Of a DNA stretch of 64,000 nt, positions 41,601 through 49,853 are shown one piece after another. Under the pieces are notes generated by a model. That model was not told the origin of the DNA, made no database searches, and saw only the letters and a list, made by a program, of their open reading frames with translations. Location of the stretch: NCBI RefSeq assembly GCF_000498495.1, contig NZ_AVCS01000006.1, positions 372,001-436,000 of the forward strand, written 5' to 3'. Source of the stretch: Flavobacterium enshiense DK69. Its GTDB lineage: Bacteria > Bacteroidota > Bacteroidia > Flavobacteriales > Flavobacteriaceae. Position 1 is the stretch's first letter. Every line of letters begins with the position of its first letter. The translations under genes and the position numbers were made by a program.

Positions 41601-43212
41601 ATATTTAGGAGAAACTTACGGGATTACGGTGTATCAGGAGCAGGTAATGCTTTTGTCACAGAAGCTTGCGAATTTCTCCAAGGGTGATGCCGACGTACTT
41701 CGTAAGGCGATGGGTAAAAAGCAGAAAGATGTCTTGGATAAAATGAAATCCAAATTCATTGATCAGGCAAAGGCCAACGGGCACGATGAAAAAAAACTGG
41801 ATAAGATATGGACGGACTGGGAGGCGTTTGCGAGTTATGCCTTCAATAAATCGCACTCCACCTGTTATGCGTGGATCGCTTACCAAACGGCTTATCTGAA
41901 AGCACACTATCCGGCCGAGTATATGGCTGCGGTACTTTCTAATAACATGAACGATATCAAACAGGTTTCGTTCTTTATGGAAGAGTGTAAGCGTATGGGA
42001 TTAGCGGTTTTAGGTCCGGATGTAAACGAATCGTTCTATAAGTTTACCGTAAACGAAGAGTATGCGGTGCGTTTCGGAATGGGCGCAATTAAAGGTGTAG
42101 GGGAAGGTGCTGTGCGAACTATTGTAGAGTGTCGTAAAGACGGAAAATACAAATCCATATTTGATTTGGCGAAGCGTATCGATTTGCGCGCTGCCAATAA
42201 AAAAGCATTCGAAAACTTAGCCCTGGCAGGTGGATTCGATTGTTTTTCCAATACCCATCGCGCGCAATATTTTCATACCGACGGGGATAACAGTACGTTC
42301 CTTGAGAAAGCCATGCGTTACGGTTCCAAGTTTCAGGAGAATGAGAATTCGTCGCAGGTGAGTCTGTTCGGAGATACGTCTGAAGTACAGATTCCCGAGC
42401 CTGTTGTGCCACCATGTGAAGAGTGGAATACGATGCAGAAACTGGCTCAGGAGAAAGAAGTGGTGGGGATTTATATTTCCGGTCATCCGCTTGACGATTA
42501 TAAGTTTGAAATGAAATACTTCTGTAATACGAAACTGGATGCTTTAAAAGATTTGAATCCGCATGTTGGAAAAAATATTTCGGTAGGGGGGATTGTTACC
42601 AATGTACAGCACCGGGTTGCCAAAAACGGAAAAGGCTGGGCGACTTTCAATTTGGAAGGTTATGACGAGAGTTACGAATTCCGGATTTTTGATGAGGAAT
42701 ACTTAAAGTTCCGTCATTATCTGGGACAAAATCACTTTGTGTACATCCGTTTGAATGTAAAAGAAGGCTGGACGAACAAGGAAACCGGTAAGAAATCCGA
42801 TCCTCGTTTGCAGTTTATTGACGTTTTACAACTTCAGGATGTATTGCAGAAATTTGCCAAAAAACTCATACTGCAATTTTCTGTGGTTGATTTACGAGAA
42901 CAACTAATCATGGAACTCAACGAAATTTTCAAAGAAAGTCCAGGTGAAGCTACCGTGACTTTTGAAGTGATGGAGCTGGAACGTGTGAAAAAAATTGTGG
43001 AAGTGCCTATAGTGAGTGATATGAATGATGTCGATGAAATTTCAGATTCTGAAGATTCACTTGATGAAGTGGAAATTGATGTTCCGGAAGAAAAAGAAGA
43101 AATTAAAGTGGTGACAAAACTCACCATGCCGAGCCGAAAACTCAAAGTTGGTATTTCGAATGCAATGTTGAGTGAGTTAGAGCGTTTGCAGATCAACTTC
43201 AAATTGAACTAG
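38689..43212 (+). CDS. dnaE: DNA polymerase III alpha subunit with N-terminal proofreading exonuclease domain
   Basis: A 1507-residue replicative polymerase. Residues about 1-180 are a DnaQ-like 3'-5' exonuclease (FDTETTGLPRS; VGQNVGFDVNIMG; HNATADVEATTR), so polymerase and proofreader are in one chain. A PHP domain starts near 260 (FAHLHNHSQFSVLQSTIS). The C-family polymerase core has VGPGRGSAAGSAVAYCLG near 647 and the catalytic aspartates PDIDIDFDD near 688. An OB-fold follows near 1300 (KNISVGGIVTNVQHRVAKNG). E. coli DnaE is about 1160 residues and lacks the exonuclease domain. The fusion is known in Bacteroidetes. The gene is monocistronic. Confidence 0.97.
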   Translation: MYLIFDTETTGLPRSWSAPITDTDNWPRCIQIAWQLHDEMGNLVEHQDYLVKPEGFNIPYDAERIHGISTELAMEQGISLTDVLEKFNLALSKAKFIVGQNVGFDVNIMGCEFHRMNVESSMVKMPVLDTCTEVTAELLKLPGGRGGKFKLPTLTELHQYLFGEPFAEAHNATADVEATTRCFLELIKREVFTKEELDVTEDYYRNFRENNPQEIKLIGLKHINLKTASDEIRKRLQHIQQEESVTSVSEEVKKDLEHAAFAHLHNHSQFSVLQSTISINALVSAAVKNKMPAVAMTDVGNMMGAFHFVSAVLNHNKGAEAKNKAAQENGESPSETIVKPIVGCAFNICDDHKDKTKKDNGYQVVLLAKNKKGYHNLAKMASIAYTDGFYYVPRIDRAVVEKYKEDIIVLSGNLYGEIPSKILNIGENQAEEALVWWKTQFGEDFYIEVMRHNQEDENRVNKTLIDFARKHNVKLIATNNTYYVAKEDANAHDILLCVKDGEKQATPIGRGRGYRYGLPNQEYYFKSEAEMKKLFSDLPEAIINIQEIIDKVEAYSLYRDVLLPKFDIPEEFVVEEDKADGGVRGENAYLRHLTMKGAERRYEEITPDIQERLDFELLTISNSGYPGYFLIVQDFIAEARKMGVSVGPGRGSAAGSAVAYCLGITNIDPIKYDLLFERFLNPDRVSMPDIDIDFDDEGRGLVMDYVINKYGANQVAQIITYGKMATKSAIRDTARVLDLPLFEADRIAKLIPAMMPGKWNLARFLAEDESEVKKALKSSEEFDRVKELIAIANEEDLAGETIQQAKVLEGSLRNTGIHACGVIITPSDITNYVPVTTAKDSDLYVTQFDNSVAESAGLLKMDFLGLKTLTLIKDTVKLVKYRLGIELDPDNFPIDDQKTYELFQRGETVGVFQYESAGMQKYMKDLKPTVFGDLIAMNALYRPGPLEYIPSFVRRKNGLEEITYDLDACEEYLGETYGITVYQEQVMLLSQKLANFSKGDADVLRKAMGKKQKDVLDKMKSKFIDQAKANGHDEKKLDKIWTDWEAFASYAFNKSHSTCYAWIAYQTAYLKAHYPAEYMAAVLSNNMNDIKQVSFFMEECKRMGLAVLGPDVNESFYKFTVNEEYAVRFGMGAIKGVGEGAVRTIVECRKDGKYKSIFDLAKRIDLRAANKKAFENLALAGGFDCFSNTHRAQYFHTDGDNSTFLEKAMRYGSKFQENENSSQVSLFGDTSEVQIPEPVVPPCEEWNTMQKLAQEKEVVGIYISGHPLDDYKFEMKYFCNTKLDALKDLNPHVGKNISVGGIVTNVQHRVAKNGKGWATFNLEGYDESYEFRIFDEEYLKFRHYLGQNHFVYIRLNVKEGWTNKETGKKSDPRLQFIDVLQLQDVLQKFAKKLILQFSVVDLREQLIMELNEIFKESPGEATVTFEVMELERVKKIVEVPIVSDMNDVDEISDSEDSLDEVEIDVPEEKEEIKVVTKLTMPSRKLKVGISNAMLSELERLQINFKLN

Positions 43213-43344
43213 CATCCCATGTTTTGCCTTTAATGGTTGAAAGTGTAAGTGTCAGTGATTCAGTGTGATAGAAAAAATAGATAATATCAATTTTATCATA
43301 ATTAAAACTGATTTTTAATAGGTGAACAATTCAAAATAATGTTC

Positions 43345-43352
43345 TATTTTTG
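43345..43352 (+). promoter_or_regulatory. -7 promoter element (TATTTTTG) for trxA
   Basis: This TAnnTTTG match lies 25 bases before the ATG at 43377. It also shows that an open frame beginning at 43350 cannot be the real start of thioredoxin, because it begins inside the promoter. Confidence 0.55.
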
Positions 43353-43376
43353 TCGGACAATTTAAAAAATGAAATT

Positions 43377-43694
43377 ATGGCTTTAGCAATAACAGATGCA
43401 ACTTTTGATGAAGTAGTATTGAAATCAGAAAAACCGGTATTGGTAGATTTTTGGGCAGCTTGGTGTGGACCATGTCGTATGGTAGCTCCAATCATTGATC
43501 AGATCAGTGAAGAGTATGCCGGAAAAGCAGTAATCGGTAAAGTAGATGTAGATGCGAATCAGGAGTTTGCAGCAAAATATGGTGTTCGTAACATCCCAAC
43601 TGTATTGGTTTTCCAAAACGGTGAAGTGGTAGGGCGTCAGGTAGGAGTTGCTCCTAAAAACACATACACTGAAGCAATCGACGCATTATTATAA
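43377..43694 (+). CDS. trxA: Thioredoxin
   Basis: A 105-residue thioredoxin with the WCGPC active site (DFWAAWCGPCRMVAP), the cis-proline loop (GVRNIPTVLVF) and the GRQVGVAPKN turn. No signal peptide, so it is cytoplasmic. The start at MALAITDATF follows the family; a nine-residue longer frame was rejected because it overlaps the promoter. It is followed by a strong terminator. Confidence 0.97.
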   Translation: MALAITDATFDEVVLKSEKPVLVDFWAAWCGPCRMVAPIIDQISEEYAGKAVIGKVDVDANQEFAAKYGVRNIPTVLVFQNGEVVGRQVGVAPKNTYTEAIDALL

Positions 43695-43712
43695 TCGATC
43701 GCATCAAAACAT

Positions 43713-43743
43713 AAAAAAGGCTAACATTTCGTTAGCCTTTTTG
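43713..43743. terminator. Bidirectional rho-independent terminator
   Basis: AAAAAGGCTAAC pairs with GTTAGCCTTTTT around ATTTC. It lies between the converging trxA and pseudouridine-synthase genes and suits both. Confidence 0.9.
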
Positions 43744-43747
43744 TTTT

Positions 43748-44638
43748 TTATATATTTCTCAGGTTGATGATTTCCTGTTCGGTCAGGAATCTCCAGTTTC
43801 CTCTTGGTAAATTCTTTTTGGTTAAACCTGCAAAAACCACACGGTCTACTTTTAAAACATCATATTTTAAATGTTCGAAAATTGAACGCACCACTTTTAC
43901 GTTGGAGGTTTTCATTTTTAAACCGATTTCACTCTTCGGTTGGTCTTCAATGTAGGACACTTCTTCTACAAAAACACGGTGATTGTCAATGGTCAATCCG
44001 CTGGAAATTCGCTCTAAATCTTCGAATTTCAGATTTTTGTCCAAAGTAACCTGATACACTTTTGAAGAGCGTTGGTTTGGAATCGTGAACTTGCGGACAA
44101 TATCAGTGTCGTTGGTGAATAGCAACAAACCAGTAGTGGTTTTATCCATTCTTCCAACAGGCTGTAATTTGGCTTTTGTCGCACCGCGAACCAAATCCAA
44201 TACATTGTTGGCATTCATATCTTCTTCTTTGGAAGTCGTGAATCCTTTTGGTTTGTTTAATAAAATGTATTCTTTTTTCTCAGGAGTGATTAGGCTTCCG
44301 TCAAAGTTTACAACGTCGTTCGGTTGTACTTTGTAGCCCATCTCCGTAACCACTTCACCGTTTACTTTTACGTTTCCGGATTGGATGTAAATATCGGCAT
44401 CACGGCGTGAGCAAACACCTGAATTAGAAATGTATTTGTTCAGACGGATTTCGTCCGGATTGGCAGGTTTTTTAGGTGCTTTCGGTTTTTTATCGAAAGC
44501 AGGTTTTGCTTTAGGGAACCCCGTTTTTTTATCGTCTTTTTTAAAAGTAGCCTTAGCCGGTCCGCTTGGTTTTTTGGAACCCGAGCCTGGTTTTTTAGAC
44601 GTAGAACCTTTTTTATTATTTCCTTTTCCGTTGTTCAT
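43748..44638 (-). CDS. RluB/RsuA-family ribosomal pseudouridine synthase
   Basis: A 296-residue enzyme. Residues 1-60 are a Lys/Pro/Gly-rich basic extension (KKPGSGSKKPSGPAKATFKK), typical of flavobacterial members. An S4 RNA-binding domain follows (EIRLNKYISNSGVCSRRDAD), then the catalytic domain with the pseudouridylate Asp in PVGRMDKTTTGLLLFTND. It converts a uridine of rRNA to pseudouridine; whether in 16S or 23S rRNA cannot be decided by eye. It is alone on the minus strand. Confidence 0.9.
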   Translation of the reverse strand: MNNGKGNNKKGSTSKKPGSGSKKPSGPAKATFKKDDKKTGFPKAKPAFDKKPKAPKKPANPDEIRLNKYISNSGVCSRRDADIYIQSGNVKVNGEVVTEMGYKVQPNDVVNFDGSLITPEKKEYILLNKPKGFTTSKEEDMNANNVLDLVRGATKAKLQPVGRMDKTTTGLLLFTNDTDIVRKFTIPNQRSSKVYQVTLDKNLKFEDLERISSGLTIDNHRVFVEEVSYIEDQPKSEIGLKMKTSNVKVVRSIFEHLKYDVLKVDRVVFAGLTKKNLPRGNWRFLTEQEIINLRNI

Positions 44639-44698
44639 TTCACTTAAATTTCTACAAAGATAGTATTTCTTTCCTTGACTTGAGAAAAGACTGTCTAA

Positions 44699-45520
44699 CT
44701 ACTTATTCCATTTTATCTGATAAGGATAGGTTTCATACGCCACATTGTCCTCATTGATTTTATAACCCAGTGCATAATCCTCTTTGGATTCTTTCATCAT
44801 AGTTTCACATTCCTGTATTTTTCCCAATCGGTACAGACACACTCCTTTGTAATATTTAACATCAGAATAGTTTTTGTATCTGGTCAAAGCCCTGTCAAAA
44901 GTAGTTATGGCTTCATCCCAGCGTGCCTGCTCATAGATGGAAATCCCTAGGTAAAATAAAGCGGTATGGTGTACCCAGTCTTCTCCTTTGAGTTTTTGTG
45001 TACTGTCTACATAATCCTGAAGTAACACCTCGGCTTTTTTGAATTCATTAAGCTGCAAATAACACAATGCTATATAAAAATTATAGGTATGGTCCATCAC
45101 ATAATTGTTGCCAAACTTCCTCTTGCAATCTTCGAAATCGGTTATGGCATCTTTATAGGTTTTGGCAAAAATACACTTGATAAAAGCACGGTAAGACTGC
45201 CATCGTTCAGCGTCGTATTTGACAGCTTTATCAATAAAAACCATCCCTATTTCATACTTTCTGGCTTTAAAATAAGGCATTGCTTTTTGCTGCCATAAAT
45301 AGGCGATCGTACTGTCTTTTTTCAAACCGGCATCCAGACAGGCTTGCCATTCAGCCATTTGATAAGAGTAATTGTATTTTAGGGCGCAATCTGTTAAGTA
45401 TTCTTTGACGATTGCTTCCTGAGCTTTCTTTTTATCAGCGTTTAGTCTGTTCTGCTGTTGAGCATAAGTGAAAAGAGTCAATGTCAGAAAAATAAAACTG
45501 TAAAAATGCTTCATGATCAT
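44699..45520 (-). CDS. Secreted TPR-repeat protein
   Basis: A 273-residue protein with a signal peptide (cleavage after TYA, about residue 20) and four or five TPR-like repeats (FKARKYEIGMVFIDKAVKYD, LFYLGISIYEQARWDEAITT, KYYKGVCLYRLGKIQECETM). It probably mediates protein contacts in the periplasm. Its ATG overlaps the stop of the prenyltransferase gene (ATGA), which fixes the start and shows translational coupling. A specific role with the prenyltransferase is not evident. Confidence 0.8.
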   Translation of the reverse strand: MIMKHFYSFIFLTLTLFTYAQQQNRLNADKKKAQEAIVKEYLTDCALKYNYSYQMAEWQACLDAGLKKDSTIAYLWQQKAMPYFKARKYEIGMVFIDKAVKYDAERWQSYRAFIKCIFAKTYKDAITDFEDCKRKFGNNYVMDHTYNFYIALCYLQLNEFKKAEVLLQDYVDSTQKLKGEDWVHHTALFYLGISIYEQARWDEAITTFDRALTRYKNYSDVKYYKGVCLYRLGKIQECETMMKESKEDYALGYKINEDNVAYETYPYQIKWNK

Positions 45521-46434
45521 ATTTTTAAAAGAGTCCTTCCATGAATCAATACAGACGGATCAATCAGGACAATGCTGAATACCCCGGCCACAATAAGTGA
45601 TTTGAGGATGTTGTGCAATTGCAGATATTCGTCGTGTGTTTGGGATTTCCAGAGTTTTTGCAGGAAGAAAAGCATTACAATCAGGCTGATGTAAAAATAA
45701 ATGTCCATATAACCCACATCGTATTTGTCGATGAGGATATAAACCGGGAGTGCCGTTGAAATTGTCAAGACCGTGATGAGCTTTTTGGATATTTTTTCAC
45801 CGAAGCGTACAGGAATGGTTTGGTAATTGTTGGCCACGTCTCCTTTTATGTTTTCCAGATCCTTAATCATTTCGCGAATTAGGATCAACAGGAATAAAAA
45901 TGTTGCGTGGACAAAAATGACATGGTAGAAATTCTTGAAATACAGTAAAATACCGAAGAAGGGCAAAACAGCTAGTAAAGAAGCTGTCAGATTGCCAATG
46001 ATGGGATATTTTTTAAGTTTGTGTGAGTAGAACCAAATCAGGAAAATATAAACCGAAAAAAACAAAGCAGCCCGGAATGAAATGATGAATGCCAATGCCG
46101 TTGCCAGGAAATTCAGCCCGAAATAAACTTGTAGTTTTGTTTTTTGGCTGACCAATCTGTCCAGCATTGATTTGTTCGGGCGATTGATCAGGTCTTTTTC
46201 TGAATCGTAAAAATTATTGATGATATAACCCGAGGCAATTGTTAGTGTTGAAACGAAAACGATAATGAAAAGACGCCAATCGAGTATTACATCCAAAGCT
46301 CTTTTTTCGGGAGCCAGAATAAAAATCGAAGACAAATACTGTGCTATGACAATTATTGGAATGTTATAACCCCGTACCACAGAAAACAAACTGAGGATTT
46401 TCATCAGTAGTATTTTTGTTTTACGTGTGAGCAT
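45517..46434 (-). CDS. UbiA-family prenyltransferase (geranylgeranylglycerol-phosphate synthase-like)
   Basis: A 305-residue membrane enzyme with about eight helices and the two Asp-rich motifs of UbiA proteins: NNFYDSEKDLINRPNKSM (first) and MIKDLENIKGDVANNYQTIP (second). The NRPNKSM form resembles the geranylgeranylglycerol-phosphate geranylgeranyltransferase group seen in flavobacteria. It attaches a prenyl chain to an acceptor in the membrane. Upstream on the same strand are two mevalonate-pathway genes, which supply the prenyl precursors. Confidence 0.85.
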   Translation of the reverse strand: MLTRKTKILLMKILSLFSVVRGYNIPIIVIAQYLSSIFILAPEKRALDVILDWRLFIIVFVSTLTIASGYIINNFYDSEKDLINRPNKSMLDRLVSQKTKLQVYFGLNFLATALAFIISFRAALFFSVYIFLIWFYSHKLKKYPIIGNLTASLLAVLPFFGILLYFKNFYHVIFVHATFLFLLILIREMIKDLENIKGDVANNYQTIPVRFGEKISKKLITVLTISTALPVYILIDKYDVGYMDIYFYISLIVMLFFLQKLWKSQTHDEYLQLHNILKSLIVAGVFSIVLIDPSVLIHGRTLLKI

Positions 46435-46482
46435 GATTTAATATTGAAAGTTAAGCGTTATGTGTTGAAAGCTTTTAAAAAC

Positions 46483-47421
46483 TTAGAACTGATACACTAC
46501 TTCCAATTTATAGTCTTTTAATGCATTTTTCGCTTTTTCAAGGTCTTGGGTAAATCCTAAAATATACCCGCCACCACCGGAACCGCACAATTTCAGGTAG
46601 TAATCATTGGTTTCAATTCCTTTTTGCCAAACCTTATGGAATTGCTCCGGGATCATAGGTTTGAAATTATTCAACACCACTTTGGAAAGTTGCTTGGTGT
46701 TTTCAAAAAGGGATTTCATATCGCCATGCAGGAAATTTTCCACACAGGCGTCGGTGTATTTGATGAATTGGGATTTCAGCATTTTGCGGAACCCTTCTTC
46801 TTTCAGATTTTCCATGAAGATGCTCACCATCGGAGCGGTTTCGCCTACGATTCCAGAATCAATTAAGAAAACGGCACCTTTTCCTTCGGTACTTTGTGAA
46901 GGAATTCCGGTTGGTTCAATATTGTCTTTGGAGTTGATTAAAATCGGCAAACTTAAATAGCTGTTCAATGGATCTAGACCCGAACTTTTTCCGTGGAAAA
47001 ACGATTCCATTTCCGAAAAAATAGCTTTCAACTGCAATAACTTTTCACGTGTTAAGTTTTCCAGAACCGTGATTTTGTTATTGGCATATTTATCGTAAAT
47101 CGCTGCTACCAGCGCACCGCTGCTCCCTACACCATATCCCTGAGGAATACTGGAATCGAAATACATACCGCGCTCAACATCGGCTTTTAAAGCTGCCAGA
47201 TTGAAAGTCACTAACTTGGGCTGTTCACTTTGCAAGTCTTTCAGATAAGACACAAATCGTTTTAAACTTGCATTCGATTTTTGGGCCTCTTCTGACGGAT
47301 TTTCATCTACCTTCAAAGCTCCGTTATAGAAATTATAAGGAATAGACAAACCTTTGGAATCTTTGATGATTCCGTATTCTCCGAAGAGCAAGATTTTCGA
47401 GTAAAAAAGCGGTCCTTTCAT
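46483..47421 (-). CDS. Mevalonate kinase-like GHMP kinase
   Basis: A 312-residue GHMP-family kinase. The N-terminal segment is SKILLFGEYGIIKDSKGLSI. The ATP-binding loop is QGYGVGSSGALVAAIYD and the C-terminal motif is KLCGSGGGGYILGF. It probably phosphorylates mevalonate or phosphomevalonate; by neighbourhood with diphosphomevalonate decarboxylase it belongs to the mevalonate route to isopentenyl diphosphate. Which of the two kinase steps it performs is not certain. It lies 48 bases after the decarboxylase and 48 before the prenyltransferase. Confidence 0.85.
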   Translation of the reverse strand: MKGPLFYSKILLFGEYGIIKDSKGLSIPYNFYNGALKVDENPSEEAQKSNASLKRFVSYLKDLQSEQPKLVTFNLAALKADVERGMYFDSSIPQGYGVGSSGALVAAIYDKYANNKITVLENLTREKLLQLKAIFSEMESFFHGKSSGLDPLNSYLSLPILINSKDNIEPTGIPSQSTEGKGAVFLIDSGIVGETAPMVSIFMENLKEEGFRKMLKSQFIKYTDACVENFLHGDMKSLFENTKQLSKVVLNNFKPMIPEQFHKVWQKGIETNDYYLKLCGSGGGGYILGFTQDLEKAKNALKDYKLEVVYQF

Positions 47422-47469
47422 TTGGGCTACAGTTTACGATATTCAGTTTATGGGCTAAATATACAAAAA

Positions 47470-48552
47470 TTATATCATTAAAGCCCCCAATCCAATTTCA
47501 TCACAAATGTACTGACCATTTTGACAATAGCCAACTAATTCGCCCTTAATAAATTGCAGAACTTTTTCTTTGACGTTTTCCGGATACAATACGTGTACAT
47601 TGGCGCCGGCATCAAGCGTAAAACATACCGGTGTTTGTGTCTCGTTTCTGAATTTCCAGATTTTATTGATGATTTCCAATGTGTTGGGTTTCATCAGGAT
47701 GAAATACGGCATTGATGTCATCATCATGGCATGAAGCGTCAGAGCTTCACTTTCCACAATTTTGATGAATTGCTCCACATCACCGCTTTCCAAAACGTTT
47801 TTTATGGAAGATAAATTGTGGTGTGCCTGAGAAAAACGCTTTTCGGCAAAAGGATGACCAAACATCAAATCGTGTCCCACAGTACTGGAAACCTGTTTTT
47901 CACCTTTGTCCACCAATAAAATTGTGTCCTGATAGTTTTTGAAATTGTTGTGAATCGTCGAAGGGAATTCGACTCCAAACAAATCGGAACTTCCTGAAAT
48001 TTCAGCATGGTTCCCCCAAACCACTACGCTTCCTTTTACGCTTCGGCACGCGCTTCCGGAGCCCAATCGGGCAAGGAAAGAAGCTTTTTGAAAGAAGTAT
48101 TCTTCTGAAATGGTTGGATTTAAAACTTTTTCCAAACTCATGATATTCATGGCCAAAGCCGCCATTCCCGATGCGGAGGAAGCAATTCCCGAACTGTGCG
48201 GAAAGGTATTTTGGGTATCAATCGTAAAATGAAAGTCTTTCAGATAAGGGCAATATTCAAAAATACGCTCGAAAAATTTTTGGATTTTCGGCTTGAAATC
48301 TTCTTTCGGTTGTCCTTCAAACAGCAAATTGAAAGAGAAATTACCGTCGTTTTCTTTTTTTGTAAAACCCAGTTTGGTAATCGTCTTGCAGTTGTTCAGT
48401 GTAAAACTGATAGAAGGATTGGCTGGAATCTGTTTGTCTTTCTTTCCCCAATATTTCACTAAGGCAATATTACTCGGTGCACTCCATTCAAAATTGCCAC
48501 TTTCTACGGATGCGGTATAGTTGTTTTGGATAAAATCCTTTTCGGAAATCAT
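47470..48552 (-). CDS. mvaD: Diphosphomevalonate decarboxylase
   Basis: A 360-residue GHMP-family enzyme that makes isopentenyl diphosphate from mevalonate diphosphate. Landmarks are SAPSNIALVKYWGKKDKQIP, the ATP/substrate loop FPHSSGIASSASGMAALAMN, SGSACRSVKGSVVVWG and FTLDAGANVHVLYP. The start is at MISEKDFIQNN; a frame seven codons longer runs toward the promoter and was rejected. It heads a mvaD-kinase-UbiA-TPR cluster. Confidence 0.93.
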   Translation of the reverse strand: MISEKDFIQNNYTASVESGNFEWSAPSNIALVKYWGKKDKQIPANPSISFTLNNCKTITKLGFTKKENDGNFSFNLLFEGQPKEDFKPKIQKFFERIFEYCPYLKDFHFTIDTQNTFPHSSGIASSASGMAALAMNIMSLEKVLNPTISEEYFFQKASFLARLGSGSACRSVKGSVVVWGNHAEISGSSDLFGVEFPSTIHNNFKNYQDTILLVDKGEKQVSSTVGHDLMFGHPFAEKRFSQAHHNLSSIKNVLESGDVEQFIKIVESEALTLHAMMMTSMPYFILMKPNTLEIINKIWKFRNETQTPVCFTLDAGANVHVLYPENVKEKVLQFIKGELVGYCQNGQYICDEIGLGALMI

Positions 48553-48570
48553 AAACTTGAAAAATTTAAG

Positions 48571-48578
48571 CAAAGATA
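48571..48578 (-). promoter_or_regulatory. -7 promoter element (TATCTTTG) for mvaD
   Basis: A perfect TAnnTTTG match on the minus strand, 18 bases before the ATG at 48552. It supports the shorter start. The -33 box is not clear. Confidence 0.55.
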
Positions 48579-48607
48579 CATTTTTAGTTAGTTCGTAGCT
48601 AAAGTGC

Positions 48608-48637
48608 TTTGGGATCTGTGGTTTTTTTCTATTTTTG
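48608..48637 (+). promoter_or_regulatory. Promoter of tspO
   Basis: TTTG (48608-48611), an 18-base spacer and TATTTTTG (48630-48637) match the Bacteroidetes consensus. The ATG is 18 bases downstream. It overlaps head to head with the mvaD promoter region. Confidence 0.65.
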
Positions 48638-48655
48638 AAATCCTAATTTATCCAA

Positions 48656-49132
48656 ATGCAAAAAAATACCCGAATTCTTACCGTTGTTGTAACTTGTTTA
48701 TGTATAGGTTATTTTTCAAAACTCATAATTGGTAATAGTATTGAAGTTTGGTATTCGAATTTAATAAAACCAGGTTTTACTCCTCCCAATTGGGTTTTTG
48801 CTCTTGTTTGGTCGGTGCTTTTTATCATGATGGGAGTGGCTGCTGGCTTGGTGTGGGATCGAATGGAGTTGGATAGAATCAATGCTCGTAAAGGATTGCA
48901 GTTTTTTGCGATTCAGTTAGGGTTGAATATTTTATGGACTTATATTTTCTTCGGCCTGCATAATCCGTTATTGGCTTTGGCTGAAATAACACTCCTGTGG
49001 CTGATGATTTTCGAAACCTATGTTGTCTTTAAAAGAGTGGATAAAATGGCAGCGATGTTGCTTTTGCCTTATCTGGCATGGGTTGTTTTCGCTGCAGTTT
49101 TAAATGCTGCTATTTTTTGGTTAAACCGATAG
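48656..49132 (+). CDS. tspO: TspO/MBR tryptophan-rich sensory protein
   Basis: A 158-residue five-helix membrane protein. Family landmarks are IKPGFTPPNWVFALVWSVLF, a helix with GLNILWTYIFFGLHNPLLAL, and the C-terminal LPYLAWVVFAAVLNAAIFWLN. TspO proteins bind tetrapyrroles and sterols and are involved in stress regulation. It is divergent from the mevalonate cluster, with shared promoter space. Confidence 0.93.
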   Translation: MQKNTRILTVVVTCLCIGYFSKLIIGNSIEVWYSNLIKPGFTPPNWVFALVWSVLFIMMGVAAGLVWDRMELDRINARKGLQFFAIQLGLNILWTYIFFGLHNPLLALAEITLLWLMIFETYVVFKRVDKMAAMLLLPYLAWVVFAAVLNAAIFWLNR

Positions 49133-49323
49133 TTTTTTTGTCGTTTTTTTTTGCATTTCATCTATAACCGCAATTATCTGACGAGCAATAATTTCTTTTA
49201 TTATTATCTTTACGCTTACCCAAAAAATCTCTCCGGAATCTAATTTTCTTAATGGTTTCTGCATACTTTCTTAACCATGCTATTTGTCAAAATGTTTTTT
49301 GAATCAACTTAAAATTTAGAGAT

Positions 49324-49842
49324 ATGGGCGCATTTTTAGTTTTGCTTGTAGGCTTAATTGGAGTTTTATTAGGCTACATTATAGGGAAATCAGCATTAAA
49401 TTCAAATTCTAAAGAGGCTTCTGAGGTCGAAAAACTCAAAAGAAGGGTAGCTGTACTTTTATCGGAAAATGAAGTTTTAAAGGCGAAAATAGCTTCCGGA
49501 AGCCATGTTTTGGGATTCTCTCCCGAACCTTTGGTTCATCCTCCATTTGACCATGATTTAGCATCATCGGTTTTAGGCAAAGATGTTGAGGAAAATGACC
49601 TGAAAGTGATAGAGGGTGTTGGTCCGAAAATTGAACAATTGTTTAAAACCTCCGGAATTCTGACCTGGAAAGGTTTGGCAGAAATGTCGGTTGACCGCTG
49701 CAATGAGATTCTAAATAAAGCGGGGGACCAATTCGCTCGTCATAACCCGTCAACATGGCCACGTCAGGCTCGATTGGCCTATGAAGGAAAATGGCGGGAC
49801 TTAAAAGTTTGGCAGGAATCACTTCAGGGAGGCTTGGAATAA
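49324..49842 (+). CDS. Membrane-anchored helix-hairpin-helix protein
   Basis: A 172-residue protein. Residues 3-23 are a transmembrane anchor (FLVLLVGLIGVLLGYIIGK). Residues 33-55 form a short coiled coil (EVEKLKRRVAVLLSENEVLK). The C-terminal part has a helix-hairpin-helix-like domain (DLKVIEGVGPKIEQLFKTSG, LTWKGLAEM) followed by FARHNPSTWPRQARLA. This layout is shared with DUF4332-like or LAP-type proteins that may bind nucleic acid or ribosomes at the membrane. Function unknown. TATCTTTA about 120 bases upstream is a weak promoter candidate. Confidence 0.75.
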   Translation: MGAFLVLLVGLIGVLLGYIIGKSALNSNSKEASEVEKLKRRVAVLLSENEVLKAKIASGSHVLGFSPEPLVHPPFDHDLASSVLGKDVEENDLKVIEGVGPKIEQLFKTSGILTWKGLAEMSVDRCNEILNKAGDQFARHNPSTWPRQARLAYEGKWRDLKVWQESLQGGLE

Positions 49843-49853
49843 TGAAGCAAATT

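Noticed and set aside
39454..43202. Several long open frames antisense to dnaE
   Set aside because: They follow from the codon pattern of dnaE, have no domain features, and dnaE is certain.
43350..43376. Longer thioredoxin start
   Set aside because: It would begin inside the TATTTTTG promoter box.
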